64,000 nt of DNA, from contig NZ_JACYOX010000003.1 in assembly GCF_015352955.1 (NCBI RefSeq), positions 186,001 through 250,000 on the forward strand. The letters run 5' to 3'. Shown in pieces: positions 44,172 through 53,270 of this stretch (positions are counted from its first letter, which is position 1; every line of letters starts with the position of its first letter). The stretch is from Noviherbaspirillum soli (GTDB taxonomy: Bacteria; Pseudomonadota; Gammaproteobacteria; Burkholderiales; Burkholderiaceae_D). Below the pieces are notes generated by a model. That model made no database searches. It saw only the letters and a program-made list of their open reading frames with translations, and was not told the origin of the DNA. Position numbers and translations under genes: made by a program.

Positions 44172-45485
44172 TCAGGTCGCTGCCGCTGCGCCGCTTTCCC
44201 GCAGCATCAGGCTCTTGGAGAAGCTGACATGCTTGGCCAGCACCGGTCGCAGCATCATGATGGCCAGGAAGGCGGCGGTCAGGTCCATCATCGCCACGGT
44301 GTAGAGCACGGTGGACCAGGTGCCGGTGGCTTCCATCATCAGGTTGCCCAGCGGGACGAACAGCGCGCCGATACCCTTGGCGGTGTAGAGCACGCCGTAG
44401 ATCTTGCCGATGTGCTTGGTGCCGAAGGCGTCGCCGGCCAGGGCCGAGAACAGCGAGTAGACTTCGCCCCAGGCCAGGAACACCACGCCGGACAGGATCA
44501 GGAAGGCCCACGGGTTGCTGCCGAAGTAGCCCAGCGCGATGATGCCCATGCCTTCCAGGGAGAACGCGATCACCATGGTCTTTTCGCGGCCGATGTTGTC
44601 CGAGATCCAGCCAAACAGCGGACGGGAAACGCCATTCATGATGCGGTCCAGCATCAGGGCCAGCGGCAGCGCCGCCATCACGAAGAAGTGCAGGTCGACC
44701 TGGAATTCCTTGACGCCGAGGTCCTTGGCGATCACGCCCAGCTGGGCCACTGCCATCATGCCGCCGGTGACGACCAGGATGAACATCACGAACATCAGCC
44801 AGAACAGCTTGGTCGACAGGGCTTCCTTCAGGGTGTAGTCGCGGGTCGCCTGGGTCAGCTTGGACGACGCCTTGACTTCGCTCTTGCTCGGCGAGCGCAG
44901 GAACCAGGCGGCGACGAAGGCCAGCGAGCCCTGCAGGATGCCGAAGAACAGGAAGGTGTGCTGGAAGCCCGAGGACTCGATCATGGCCGCGATCGGCAGG
45001 ATGGTGGCGGCGGAGCCGGCGCCATAACCGCCGGCGGTCAGGCCCACGGCCAGGCCGCGGCGGTCCGGGAACCACTTCAGCGCATTGTTGATGCAGGTGG
45101 AGTAGATCGAGCCGACGCCGATGCCGCCCATGGCAGCGCCGACATAGAAGCCCAGGAGGCTGGTGGCCTGCGAATTGATCACCCAGGCGACGCCGATCAT
45201 CACGGCGCCGAAGGCGACCATCACGCGGGGACCGAACTTGTCGATGAAGTGGCCTTCAATCGGCGCCAGCCAGGTCTGCACCAGCACGAACAGGGTGAAG
45301 GCAATCTGGATCTCGGCGCGCGCCCAGCCGAATTTGTCCTGGATCTCCGGCACGAACAGGGTCCATGCGTACTGGATATTGGCAGTGGCAATCATGCAGA
45401 CCACGCCGACGATCAGCTGTATCCAGCGGGTCCGGTCGGAGGTGGCGGGAAGCGGGCGCTGCGCGTTCAGGGTAGCCTGGCTCAT
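44172..45485 (-). CDS. oxlT: OxlT-like MFS oxalate/formate antiporter
   Basis: A 437-residue major facilitator protein with twelve hydrophobic segments. The OFA-family sequence blocks are clear: NIQYAWTLFVPEIQDKFGWA in the first helix, GWISDNIGREKTMVIAF at the loop, and the central Arg/Lys-rich region. It probably exchanges oxalate for formate, though other carboxylates are possible. No oxalyl-CoA decarboxylase gene is in this window. The gene overlaps a preceding 33-codon ORF as ATGA, so its translation may be coupled to it; it also has its own GGGGAG site. Confidence 0.88.
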   Translation of the reverse strand: MSQATLNAQRPLPATSDRTRWIQLIVGVVCMIATANIQYAWTLFVPEIQDKFGWARAEIQIAFTLFVLVQTWLAPIEGHFIDKFGPRVMVAFGAVMIGVAWVINSQATSLLGFYVGAAMGGIGVGSIYSTCINNALKWFPDRRGLAVGLTAGGYGAGSAATILPIAAMIESSGFQHTFLFFGILQGSLAFVAAWFLRSPSKSEVKASSKLTQATRDYTLKEALSTKLFWLMFVMFILVVTGGMMAVAQLGVIAKDLGVKEFQVDLHFFVMAALPLALMLDRIMNGVSRPLFGWISDNIGREKTMVIAFSLEGMGIIALGYFGSNPWAFLILSGVVFLAWGEVYSLFSALAGDAFGTKHIGKIYGVLYTAKGIGALFVPLGNLMMEATGTWSTVLYTVAMMDLTAAFLAIMMLRPVLAKHVSFSKSLMLRESGAAAAT

Positions 45486-45583
45486 TTTGCGCTCCCCGTC
45501 ACGCCGGATGCGGCGGCTGCGAACTGAAAGGTGTCAAACCAGCGCAGCGAGCCCGCGCTTCGAAAGGATGTTGCCTCAAGCAT
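45482..45583 (-). CDS. Leader ORF coupled to the antiporter gene (33 aa)
   Basis: An ATG frame with a GGAG ribosome site. Its product, MLEATSFRSAGSLRWFDTFQ plus 13 residues, is not hydrophobic. Its TGA overlaps the antiporter ATG. The position suggests a regulatory leader peptide or translational coupler. I have no homology information. Confidence 0.55.
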   Translation of the reverse strand: MLEATSFRSAGSLRWFDTFQFAAAASGVTGSAK

Positions 45584-45983
45584 TTTTGTCTCCGTTAATC
45601 GTGTTGATGTTTGCTTGCTTGTCCCGGCCTTTTGCCTGCGCCGTGAACGACCATCTTTCTTATTGATTTTGATTACCTTTCTTCGAGCTCCCCAGCCCGG
45701 TGGCCACCGGGTGTTGAAGCGCTGTCGGAGCGGTAGGTGAGACGATTGTGGAAGAACGGATTTTGACTATCCTTGACCGCGGTTAAGTTTTGAAAATTTG
45801 TGGTGACGGCTTGATATCACCTCAAAAGAGGCCAAAGCAGCCGTGCTGGCAAGGCGGAGGAGCGTGGTAACCGGCAGTTGGCGTGCCATGTGGATGCAGC
45901 AGTTGCCGTCGCAACCAGGCCTGCCGCGGCCTCGTTGCGACGACGCGCCGAAGGCCGGCGCCGTGTGGCACGACGCAGCGGCG
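45584..45983. other. Promoter region of the antiporter operon
   Basis: About 400 bases between the leader ORF and the end of the DODA-type gene; no further gene. The part at 45750-45830 is AT-rich and contains TTGACTATCC and TTGAAAATTT segments that could be promoter elements on either strand. No operator was identified. Confidence 0.4.
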
Positions 45984-46769
45984 TCAGGAAAAGGCGTAGA
46001 CATCCATCGCCAGCACGCCGTATTCATAACTGGCATGCAGCCGCTGCGCGCTTGCGCCGTCGCCGCCGGCGCCCATGGCCACATACAGCGGCAGAAGGTG
46101 TTCCTCGCTTGGGTGGTTGCGCGCTGCATGCGGCGCCTGGCGGCGGTAGTCCAGCAGTGCGGCGCGCTGGTTCTGCGCCAGCATCGACTGCATCCAGTCG
46201 CCGAATCCGCTGACCCAGCCCGGCACGGGCGCGGCAATGCCCTGGCCGCGAAATTCATGCAGGTTATGCGTCAGCGAGCCGGAGCCGATCACCAGCACGC
46301 CCTCGTCGCGCAATGCGCTTATTGCCGCGCCCAGCGCCAGGTGCGCGGCAGGCGTGCCGCCACGCAGCACCGACAGCTGCGTGACCGGTATGTCGGCCTG
46401 CGGATACATCAGTCGCAGCGGCACCCAGGCGCCATGGTCAAGGCCACGGTCAGGGCTGCGGCTGACGGCCTGGCCGCCCTGTTCCAGCAGCATCGCCACC
46501 CGCTCGGCGACCTCGGGCGCGCCCGGCGCCGGGTACTCGATGGCGAACAGCGCTGGCGGAAAGCCGCCGAAGTCATGGATGGTTTCGGGCTGCGGCGCCA
46601 GGCTGACCGCCGGCCCGCCGCTGGTTTCCCAATGCGCCGATGCCACCACGATGGCTTTCGGACGCGGCAGTGCATTGCCTAGTTCAAGCAGGAAGCGGCG
46701 TGCCGGGCTGTCCTCGATGGCCAGCATGGGCGAGCCATGCGAAATGAACAGTGCGGGCAGGTGGGGCAT
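45984..46769 (-). CDS. DODA-type extradiol dioxygenase (LigB-like, YgiD family)
   Basis: A 261-residue class III extradiol dioxygenase. Metal-binding histidines are expected in the ALFISHGSPM block at the start and in VASAHWETSG; the central GLDHGAWVPLRLMYPQADIP and GSGSLTHNLHEF motifs are the family signature. Bacterial YgiD cleaves L-DOPA-like catechols. Here the physiological substrate is unknown. GGAGA precedes the ATG. Same strand as the antiporter but about 400 bases away. Confidence 0.93.
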   Translation of the reverse strand: MPHLPALFISHGSPMLAIEDSPARRFLLELGNALPRPKAIVVASAHWETSGGPAVSLAPQPETIHDFGGFPPALFAIEYPAPGAPEVAERVAMLLEQGGQAVSRSPDRGLDHGAWVPLRLMYPQADIPVTQLSVLRGGTPAAHLALGAAISALRDEGVLVIGSGSLTHNLHEFRGQGIAAPVPGWVSGFGDWMQSMLAQNQRAALLDYRRQAPHAARNHPSEEHLLPLYVAMGAGGDGASAQRLHASYEYGVLAMDVYAFS

Positions 46770-47107
46770 GATGTTCTCCAGTGGGTGATTGCCGGGATGG
46801 CGCAGCGGCAGCGGCCGGGCTGGTGCCCTCGCGCCGCGCGCCCGATCGCATCAGCATAATGCTTCGCGCATGGCGAAGAAAGCGCGCCGGCCGGGCCGGT
46901 GCGCTGGAGCTTGCTCTGGATTTCAGAACTATGCCTGGAGACCGCCATGACCTGCCATACGGGACGTTGCTGCGCCTCACCGTTACCGGTTAGTGCTTCG
47001 CCGCCGCATGTGCAGCGCGCCTTGGCCGGCAAGTCAATGCCTTTGGATTGCGTGCATCCGGCCGGCGCCGGCAACGCCCAGGCCCAAGCCGAAGCGCGTG
47101 ACGGCCT
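46770..47107. other. Intergenic region upstream of the dioxygenase gene
   Basis: About 340 bases with no certain gene. A plus-strand ATG frame at 46947-47111 (54 codons, starting MTCHTGRCCASPLPVS) has several cysteines but no clear ribosome site or family. It overlaps the end of a better-looking small minus-strand ORF. Confidence 0.35.
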
Positions 47108-47236
47108 CTAGCCGGCAGTGAAATACAGCAGGGCGGGAACCAGCAGGGCGCCGATCAGGCCCGCGCGCATCAGCGCATGGGAACGCCTGATCCGGGTGTA
47201 GCGGGAATACCTGTCTTTCTGTGAAGCGTTGTACAC
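47108..47236 (-). CDS. Possible small membrane protein (42 aa)
   Basis: A GTG frame whose product has a basic N-terminus (YNASQKDRYSRYTRIRRSHA) and one hydrophobic C-terminal helix (LIGALLVPALLYFTAG), a pattern common in small regulatory membrane proteins. No clear ribosome site is visible. Not recognised. Confidence 0.4.
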   Translation of the reverse strand: MYNASQKDRYSRYTRIRRSHALMRAGLIGALLVPALLYFTAG

Positions 47237-47495
47237 GATGAATTCGCTATAAAAAATTGATCAAGGTCACAGTGTGCCGGGCTGGCATGGAGGCGGCATT
47301 GATGGGGGTCATAATTCCCGAATACAATGCCGCACTGTTGCCGCAAAGGGCGGCGACAGTGCGGCGCATCCGGTCAAGTGCGCAGGCCGCGCTGGCGCCG
47401 GCTGCGTCCGGCGACTGCCGCACGCCGACAGGCCTGGCCTTTCCGGCGCGATCCAACCGACCCGACCATCAACGCCTTTTCCGCCGCTTTCACCC

Positions 47496-48611
47496 ATGAC
47501 CCCACGCCAAACGCTGGCCCTCTTCTGTCTTTGCCTCGCCGCCGCAGGCGCACCGGCACAGGACGCGCCGCTGATCAAGCTCAGTCCGGCGCAGTCCGGC
47601 GCCGCCGGCATTGCCTATGGCCGCATCGAGGAAGCCGGCGCGAACGGCGAGGCGATGCGGCTGGCCGGCAGCGTGGTGTTCCCGGTGCAGGCGATGGAGG
47701 TGGTCAGCGCGCCTGCCGCCGGCGTGGTGCAGGAGGTGGCGGCGGCGCCGATGCAGGCGGTGGCGGCCGGCGCCGTGCTGGCCCGGCTGTTCAGCCCGCA
47801 GTTCCTGGAATGGCAGCGTGACTATGTGCAGCTGGCGACCCAGGAGCGTCTGGCCGCCGACAAGCTGGCGCGCGACGAGGCGCTGCACCGCGAAGGCATC
47901 ATTGCGCTGAGCCGGCTGCAGGATGCCCGCAATGCCCAGGTGCAGGCGCGGGTGGCGGCGCAGGAAAGGGCGCAGCTGCTGCGCCTGGCCGGCATGAACG
48001 AGGCCGGACTGCGCGCGCTGGCATCGAAGCAGGCGCTGTCGGCAACCATGCCGGTGGCGGCCCGGCAGGCCGGCATCGTGCTGGAATTGCTGGCGATGCC
48101 GGGCCAGCAGGTCGAGGCCGGCGCGCCGCTGGCCAGGCTGGCCCGGGCCGGCGAGCTGGCGCTGGAACTGCAGGCCACCCGCGCCCAGGCCGACCGCATC
48201 CAGCCGGGCGACAAGGTGGAGGTCGATGGCTGCCCGCGCGCCGGCAAGGTCAGCGCAATAAGCCCGCAGGTCAATGCCGCCAGCCAGGCGGTGCTGGTGC
48301 GCGCGCAACTGCCGCAGGCAGGGCAATGCCTGCGGCCCAACCAGTACATCGATGCCGTGGTCAGCACCCGTGGCGAGCGCGGCGGCCTGTCCGTGCCGAG
48401 CGCGGCGCTGCTGCGCATGGATGCCGGCGACTACCTGATGCTGCGCGAAGCCGACGGCGTGCGGCCGGTGCGGGTCACGGTGCTTTCGCGCGGCGCCGAG
48501 CGCAGCGTGGTGCGGGCCGGCCTCAAGCCCGGCAGCGAGGTGGCGGTGCAGGGCATGGTCGCCCTGAAGGGCATGTGGATGGGGCTGGGCGCCCAGGGCG
48601 AGGGCAAGTGA
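47496..48611 (+). CDS. Efflux RND membrane fusion protein (CzcB/CusB-like)
   Basis: A 371-residue periplasmic adaptor linking the RND pump to the outer membrane channel. It has a signal peptide (TLALFCLCLAAAGAPAQ), a lipoyl-type hairpin with VSAPAAGVVQEVAAAPMQAV, a helical hairpin (about 120-165), and barrel-sandwich repeats (AARQAGIVLELLAMPGQQVE). No His-rich metal-binding N-terminus is present. The stop overlaps the RND start as TGATG. No GGAG-like site lies close to the ATG. Confidence 0.9.
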   Translation: MTPRQTLALFCLCLAAAGAPAQDAPLIKLSPAQSGAAGIAYGRIEEAGANGEAMRLAGSVVFPVQAMEVVSAPAAGVVQEVAAAPMQAVAAGAVLARLFSPQFLEWQRDYVQLATQERLAADKLARDEALHREGIIALSRLQDARNAQVQARVAAQERAQLLRLAGMNEAGLRALASKQALSATMPVAARQAGIVLELLAMPGQQVEAGAPLARLARAGELALELQATRAQADRIQPGDKVEVDGCPRAGKVSAISPQVNAASQAVLVRAQLPQAGQCLRPNQYIDAVVSTRGERGGLSVPSAALLRMDAGDYLMLREADGVRPVRVTVLSRGAERSVVRAGLKPGSEVAVQGMVALKGMWMGLGAQGEGK

Positions 48612-51600
48612 TGCTGGACCGCCTGCTTGCCCTGGCATTGTCGCAGCGCCTGCTGGTGATGGTGCTGACCGTGATGCTGGTCGGCGCCGGCGCGATGGCG
48701 CTGCGGGTGCTGCCGATCGATGCCTACCCGGATGTCTCCTCGACCCAGGTCAAGGTGATCATGAAGGCGCCCGGCATGACGCCGGAGGAAGTCGAAACCC
48801 GCATCACCGCGCCGATCGAGCAGGAACTGCTGGGCATACCGGGCCAGCGGCTGCTGCGCTCGCAGTCGAAGTACGCCATCGCCGACATCACGCTCGACTT
48901 CGAGGACAGCGCCGACATCTACTGGGCGCGCCAGCAGGTGGCCGAACGGCTGGGCAATGCGATGCGCGACCTTCCGCCCGGGGCCGCCGGCGGCCTGGCG
49001 CCGATCACCACGCCGCTGGGCGAGATGTTCATGTTCACCATCGAAGGCGACCTGTCGCTGGAGCAGAAGCGCACCCTGCTCGACTGGGTGGTGCGGCCGC
49101 AGCTGCGCGCCATTCCCGGCGTGGCCGACATGAATGCGCTGGGCGGCATGGTCAAGAGCTTCGAGGTAGTGCCCGATATCGCCGCGCTGGCCGCGCGCGG
49201 CCTGTCGCTGGCGCAGCTGCAGGCCACGCTGGAATCGAACAACCGCAACGACGGCGCCGGCCGCCTGTCGGAACACGAGGAAGCGCTGGTGGTGCGGGCC
49301 GACGGCAGCATCCGCACGCCCGACGACGTGAAGGCGCTGGCCATCGCCGAGCGCGGCGGCGTGCCGGTGCGGGTGGCCGACGTGGCCACCGTCCGCGTGG
49401 GCAGCCTGACCCGCTACGGCGTCGTCACCATCGACGGCAAGCGGGAAGCGGTGGAAGGGCTGGTGCTGGGCCTGCGCGGCGCCAATGCGCGCGAGGTGGT
49501 GGCCCAGGTGCGCGCCAAGGTTGCCGAGATCGAGAAGAACCTGCCGGCCGGCGCCACCATCCGCCCCTTCTATGACCGCGGCGCGCTGGTCGACCGGGCA
49601 GTCAACACGGTGGCCAAGGCGCTGGCCGAGGCGGTGGTGCTGGTGATGGTGCTGCTGTTCCTGTTCCTGGGCAATCTGCGCGCGGCCCTGGTGGTGGCGG
49701 CCATCCTGCCGCTGTCGGCGCTGGCGACCTTCGTGCTGATGCATTACTTCAAGCTGTCGGCCAACCTGATGTCACTGGGCGGTCTTGCGATTGCGATCGG
49801 CATGCTGGTCGATGCCGCGGTGGTGGTGGTGGAAAACATCGAGGCCCACATGGCCGAGCCGACAAAAGGCGCGCCGCGCGAGCGGCTGCACCTGGTCTAC
49901 CGCGCTGCCCGCGAGGTGGCGGCGCCGGTGGCGGCCGGCATGCTGGTGATCATGATGGTGTTCCTGCCGCTGATGACGCTGCAGGGCCTGGAAGGCAAGC
50001 TGTTTTCGCCGGTGGCGCTGACCATCGTGTTCGCGCTGTCGGCCTCGCTGCTGCTGTCCCTGACCGTGATCCCGGTGCTGAGCTCGTTCTTCCTGCGCAA
50101 CGGCAGCCATGTCCAGCCGCGGCTGGTGCGCTGGCTGGAACAGGGCTATGCGCCGATGCTGGCATGGGCGCTGCGCAGCGAGCGCCTGGTCTATGGCCTG
50201 GCGCTGGCCGGCCTGGCGGGCGCGGCGCTCCTGTTCGGCCTGCTCGGCAAGTCCTTCATGCCGACGCTGGACGAGGGCGACATCATCATGCAGGTGGAGA
50301 AGGCGCCGTCGATCAACCTGGCGGCGACGGCCGACATCGACCTGGCGGTGCAGCGCCAGGTGCTGGCCAAGGTGCCCGAGGTCAGCAGCATCGTCGCCCG
50401 CGCCGGCGCCGACGAACTGGGCCTGGACCCGATGGGCCTGAACGAGACCGACACCTTCCTGGTGCTCAAGCCGCGCGACCAGTGGCGCAGTCCCGACAAG
50501 GAAGTGCTGCAGCAGCGGCTGCGGGAAGCCGTTTCCGGTTTTGCCGGCATCAATTTCAGCTTCACCCAGCCGATCGAAATGCGCACCTCGGAAATGCTGT
50601 CGGGCGTGCGCGGCGACCTGGCGGTGAAGATCTATGGCGCCGACCTGGCGCAGCTGGGCCGGCTGGCGGCGCAGGTGGTGACGCTGCTCGAAGCCATACC
50701 CGGCAGCCAGGACGTGCTCACGGTCAGCAACACCGGCCTGCAGTACCTGCAGGTGGAGATCGACCGCATGGCGGCCGGCCGCTTCGGCCTGACGGTGGAC
50801 CAGGTGCAGAACGACCTGCGGGCGCTGGTGGAAGGGCGCCAGGCCGGCATCGTGGTCGAGGAAGGGCGGCGGCTGCCGCTGATGGTGCGCGGCGAGCAGG
50901 CGCTGCGCATGTCGCCCGAGCTGTTCCAGAACCTGCGGCTGCCGCTGGCCGACGGCCAGGCGGTGCCGCTGTCCTACCTGGCGCGCCTGAAGACGGTGGA
51001 TGGCCCGGTGCGGGTCGAGCGCGAGAACGGCGCGCGCATGGTGGTGGTGCGGGCCAATGTGCACGGCCGCGACCTGGTCGGCTTCGTGGCCGAGGCGCAG
51101 GCGGCGGTGGCGCGCCAGGTCAAGCTTCCGACCGGATACCGGGTTGCGTGGGGCGGCCAGTTCGAGAACCAGCAGCGCGCGGCCAGCCGGCTGATGGTGG
51201 TGGTGCCGGTGGCGCTGGCGCTGATCTTCCTGCTGCTGTTTACCACCTTCGGCTCGCTGCGCCAGGCCGCGCTGGTGTTCGTCAACATCCCGTTTGCGCT
51301 GATCGGCGGCGTGCTGGCGCTGGCCGTCACCGGCGAATACCTGTCGGTGCCGGCCTCGGTCGGCTTCATTGCGCTGATGGGCATCGCGGTGCTCAACGGC
51401 CTGGTGATGATCAGCTATTTCAACCAGCTCGCCGCGCGCGGCATGGACACGCTGGCGGTGATCACCGAGGGCGCCCGGCGCCGGCTGAGGCCGGTGATGA
51501 TGACGGCCAGCATCACCGGCTTCGGCCTGATCCCGCTGCTGCTGGCCACCGGCCCCGGCTCGGAGATCCAGCGGCCGCTGGCCATCGTGGTGATCGGCGG

Positions 51601-51679
51601 GCTGCTCAGCTCCACCCTGCTGACGCTGGTGCTGCTGCCGCTGCTGTTCAAGCGCTTCGGACGCGGGAGGACGGCATGA
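48611..51679 (+). CDS. Heavy-metal efflux RND pump (HME family, CzcA/CusA-like)
   Basis: A 1022-residue inner membrane proton/substrate antiporter with the twelve-helix RND layout and two large periplasmic loops. Start motif AYPDVSSTQVKVIMKAPGMT and the GLAIAIGMLVDAAVVVVENI segment (helix 4) are HME-type. In helix 4 the first Asp of the CzcA DFG-DGA-VEN pattern is Ala, while the second Asp and the Glu are kept; this is closer to CusA-like members, so the metal is uncertain. The gene overlaps its neighbours on both sides and belongs to a four-gene operon. Confidence 0.93.
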   Translation: MLDRLLALALSQRLLVMVLTVMLVGAGAMALRVLPIDAYPDVSSTQVKVIMKAPGMTPEEVETRITAPIEQELLGIPGQRLLRSQSKYAIADITLDFEDSADIYWARQQVAERLGNAMRDLPPGAAGGLAPITTPLGEMFMFTIEGDLSLEQKRTLLDWVVRPQLRAIPGVADMNALGGMVKSFEVVPDIAALAARGLSLAQLQATLESNNRNDGAGRLSEHEEALVVRADGSIRTPDDVKALAIAERGGVPVRVADVATVRVGSLTRYGVVTIDGKREAVEGLVLGLRGANAREVVAQVRAKVAEIEKNLPAGATIRPFYDRGALVDRAVNTVAKALAEAVVLVMVLLFLFLGNLRAALVVAAILPLSALATFVLMHYFKLSANLMSLGGLAIAIGMLVDAAVVVVENIEAHMAEPTKGAPRERLHLVYRAAREVAAPVAAGMLVIMMVFLPLMTLQGLEGKLFSPVALTIVFALSASLLLSLTVIPVLSSFFLRNGSHVQPRLVRWLEQGYAPMLAWALRSERLVYGLALAGLAGAALLFGLLGKSFMPTLDEGDIIMQVEKAPSINLAATADIDLAVQRQVLAKVPEVSSIVARAGADELGLDPMGLNETDTFLVLKPRDQWRSPDKEVLQQRLREAVSGFAGINFSFTQPIEMRTSEMLSGVRGDLAVKIYGADLAQLGRLAAQVVTLLEAIPGSQDVLTVSNTGLQYLQVEIDRMAAGRFGLTVDQVQNDLRALVEGRQAGIVVEEGRRLPLMVRGEQALRMSPELFQNLRLPLADGQAVPLSYLARLKTVDGPVRVERENGARMVVVRANVHGRDLVGFVAEAQAAVARQVKLPTGYRVAWGGQFENQQRAASRLMVVVPVALALIFLLLFTTFGSLRQAALVFVNIPFALIGGVLALAVTGEYLSVPASVGFIALMGIAVLNGLVMISYFNQLAARGMDTLAVITEGARRRLRPVMMTASITGFGLIPLLLATGPGSEIQRPLAIVVIGGLLSSTLLTLVLLPLLFKRFGRGRTA

Positions 51680-51990
51680 CGGCGCCGCGCGATTGCCTGC
51701 TCACGCTGGTGGTCCCGGCCAGCATCGAGGATGCGCTGCTGGAGCACCTGGGCGCGCATCCGGAATGGGCCGACAGCCTGATGGTGGCCCACCAGGACGG
51801 CATGGGCCAGGGCGCGAACCTGGCCACCGCCATGGAAAAGGTGCGCGGCCGGGCCCGCCTGGCGCTGGTCACGATGCCGATGCAGGCGCAGCAGGTCGAT
51901 GCCCTGCTTGCCAGCGTGCGGCGTCAGTTTCCGACGCCCGCGCTGTCCTGGTGGACCGTGCCGCTCACTGCTTATGGAAGGTCAGGATGA
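51676..51990 (+). CDS. DUF3240 family protein of metal efflux operon
   Basis: A 104-residue protein of the DUF3240 family: TLVVPASIEDALLEHLGAHP start and the QQVDALLASVRRQFPTPALS middle. The PII-like ferredoxin-type fold and regular association with Czc/Cnr-type RND operons suggest a cytoplasmic regulatory or metal-sensing role, not demonstrated. ATGA overlaps with both adjacent genes. Confidence 0.87.
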   Translation: MTAPRDCLLTLVVPASIEDALLEHLGAHPEWADSLMVAHQDGMGQGANLATAMEKVRGRARLALVTMPMQAQQVDALLASVRRQFPTPALSWWTVPLTAYGRSG

Positions 51991-53234
51991 AATCGGTTTT
52001 GCTCTGCATGGCGCTCTCTGCCGCCGTGCCGGCGCTGGCCGCCGGGGTTGCCGGCGCCGCCTATCCGCCGCTGTTGCCGCCGCCGCAGCTGGTCACCCGG
52101 CTGCTGGAACGCCAGCCGCAGGTGACGGCCGCGCAGGCCGGCATCGAAGTGGAACAGGCCAACAGCCGCCGGCTTGCGGCAGGGCCGTATGAATGGTCGG
52201 TCAAGGCCAGCGCCCAGCGGCGCAATGAAGCCAGCGGGCCGCGGTATCACGAGAACGAGGTCGCGCTGGAGCGGCCGCTGCGCTGGATGGGCAAGGCCGA
52301 CAAGGATGCCGAGCTGGGCCGGCAGGGCGTGTCGATCTCCGAGGCGCGGCTGGCCGACGCCTGGCATGAGGCCGCGCGCACCCTGCTGCGGCGCTGGTTC
52401 GAATGGGTGCGCGAGGCGCAGGCGGCGCGGCGCCTGCAGCAGCATGCGGCGCTGCTGGGCCAGCAGGCCGACATCGTGCGCAGGCGGGTGGCGGCCGGTG
52501 ACGCGCCGCGCATGGAAATGATGCTGGCCGATACCGAGCGCAACCGCGCCGAGGCCGCCTTCCTGCAGGCGGCGCAGCGGCGCGACCTGCTGGCCGCCAG
52601 CCTCGCGGTGAGCTATCCGGGGCTGGCGCCGGCGCTGCCGGACGGCCTGCCTGAGCCGGCGCTGCCGGCCGGCGACGCCGCGCTGTGGCGGCGCACGATC
52701 CTGGAAGACAACCATGAAATCGAGCTGGCCGATGCCGAGGCCGCGCTTGGCAGGGCGAGCGCCGAGCGGGCTGCGCTGGAGCGCACGCCCGACCCGACGC
52801 TGGGGCTGCGCTATGCGCAGGAGCGCGACCGCCAGGAGCGGCTGTTCTCGGTTACGGTGTCGATCCCGATACCGGGCCAGGCACGCCGCGAACAGGTGGT
52901 GGCCAGCCAGGGCCGCGCCAACGTCGCGCTGGAGAATGCGCGCGCGGTGCGGCTGAAGGTGGAAGCCGACGCGCTGGCCGCCGCACTGCGGGCCGACGGC
53001 ACGCAGACGCTGTGGCGCCAGCTTGCCGACATCGGCCGCCAGTCCGGCAGCAATGCCGCGCTGGTGGCGCGCGCCTATGAACTGGGCGAGTCGCCGCTGT
53101 CGGACACGCTGCTGGCAAGGCGGCAGGCGCTGGACGCGCTGTCGGCCGCCGAGCAGGCGCAGATCGATGCCCTGGAAGCGCAGGCCAGGCTGCTGCTGGA
53201 CATGCATGCGATCTGGAGCCTGCACGCCGACTGA
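51987..53234 (+). CDS. Outer membrane efflux protein (CzcC/TolC family)
   Basis: A 415-residue outer membrane channel component with signal peptide and two OEP repeats rich in Ala, Glu and Arg (coiled helices at about 60-190 and 230-400). It completes the tripartite pump with the upstream adaptor and RND genes. In typical czcCBA operons the channel gene comes first; here it is last. ATGA overlap with DUF3240. Confidence 0.9.
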   Translation: MKSVLLCMALSAAVPALAAGVAGAAYPPLLPPPQLVTRLLERQPQVTAAQAGIEVEQANSRRLAAGPYEWSVKASAQRRNEASGPRYHENEVALERPLRWMGKADKDAELGRQGVSISEARLADAWHEAARTLLRRWFEWVREAQAARRLQQHAALLGQQADIVRRRVAAGDAPRMEMMLADTERNRAEAAFLQAAQRRDLLAASLAVSYPGLAPALPDGLPEPALPAGDAALWRRTILEDNHEIELADAEAALGRASAERAALERTPDPTLGLRYAQERDRQERLFSVTVSIPIPGQARREQVVASQGRANVALENARAVRLKVEADALAAALRADGTQTLWRQLADIGRQSGSNAALVARAYELGESPLSDTLLARRQALDALSAAEQAQIDALEAQARLLLDMHAIWSLHAD

Positions 53235-53270
53235 AGCGGGCCGGCGCGCAGGCGGGACCGCCGCCTGCTG

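Noticed and set aside
46947-47111. 54-codon Cys-containing plus-strand ORF
   Set aside because: No ribosome site, no family, and its end overlaps a better small ORF on the other strand.
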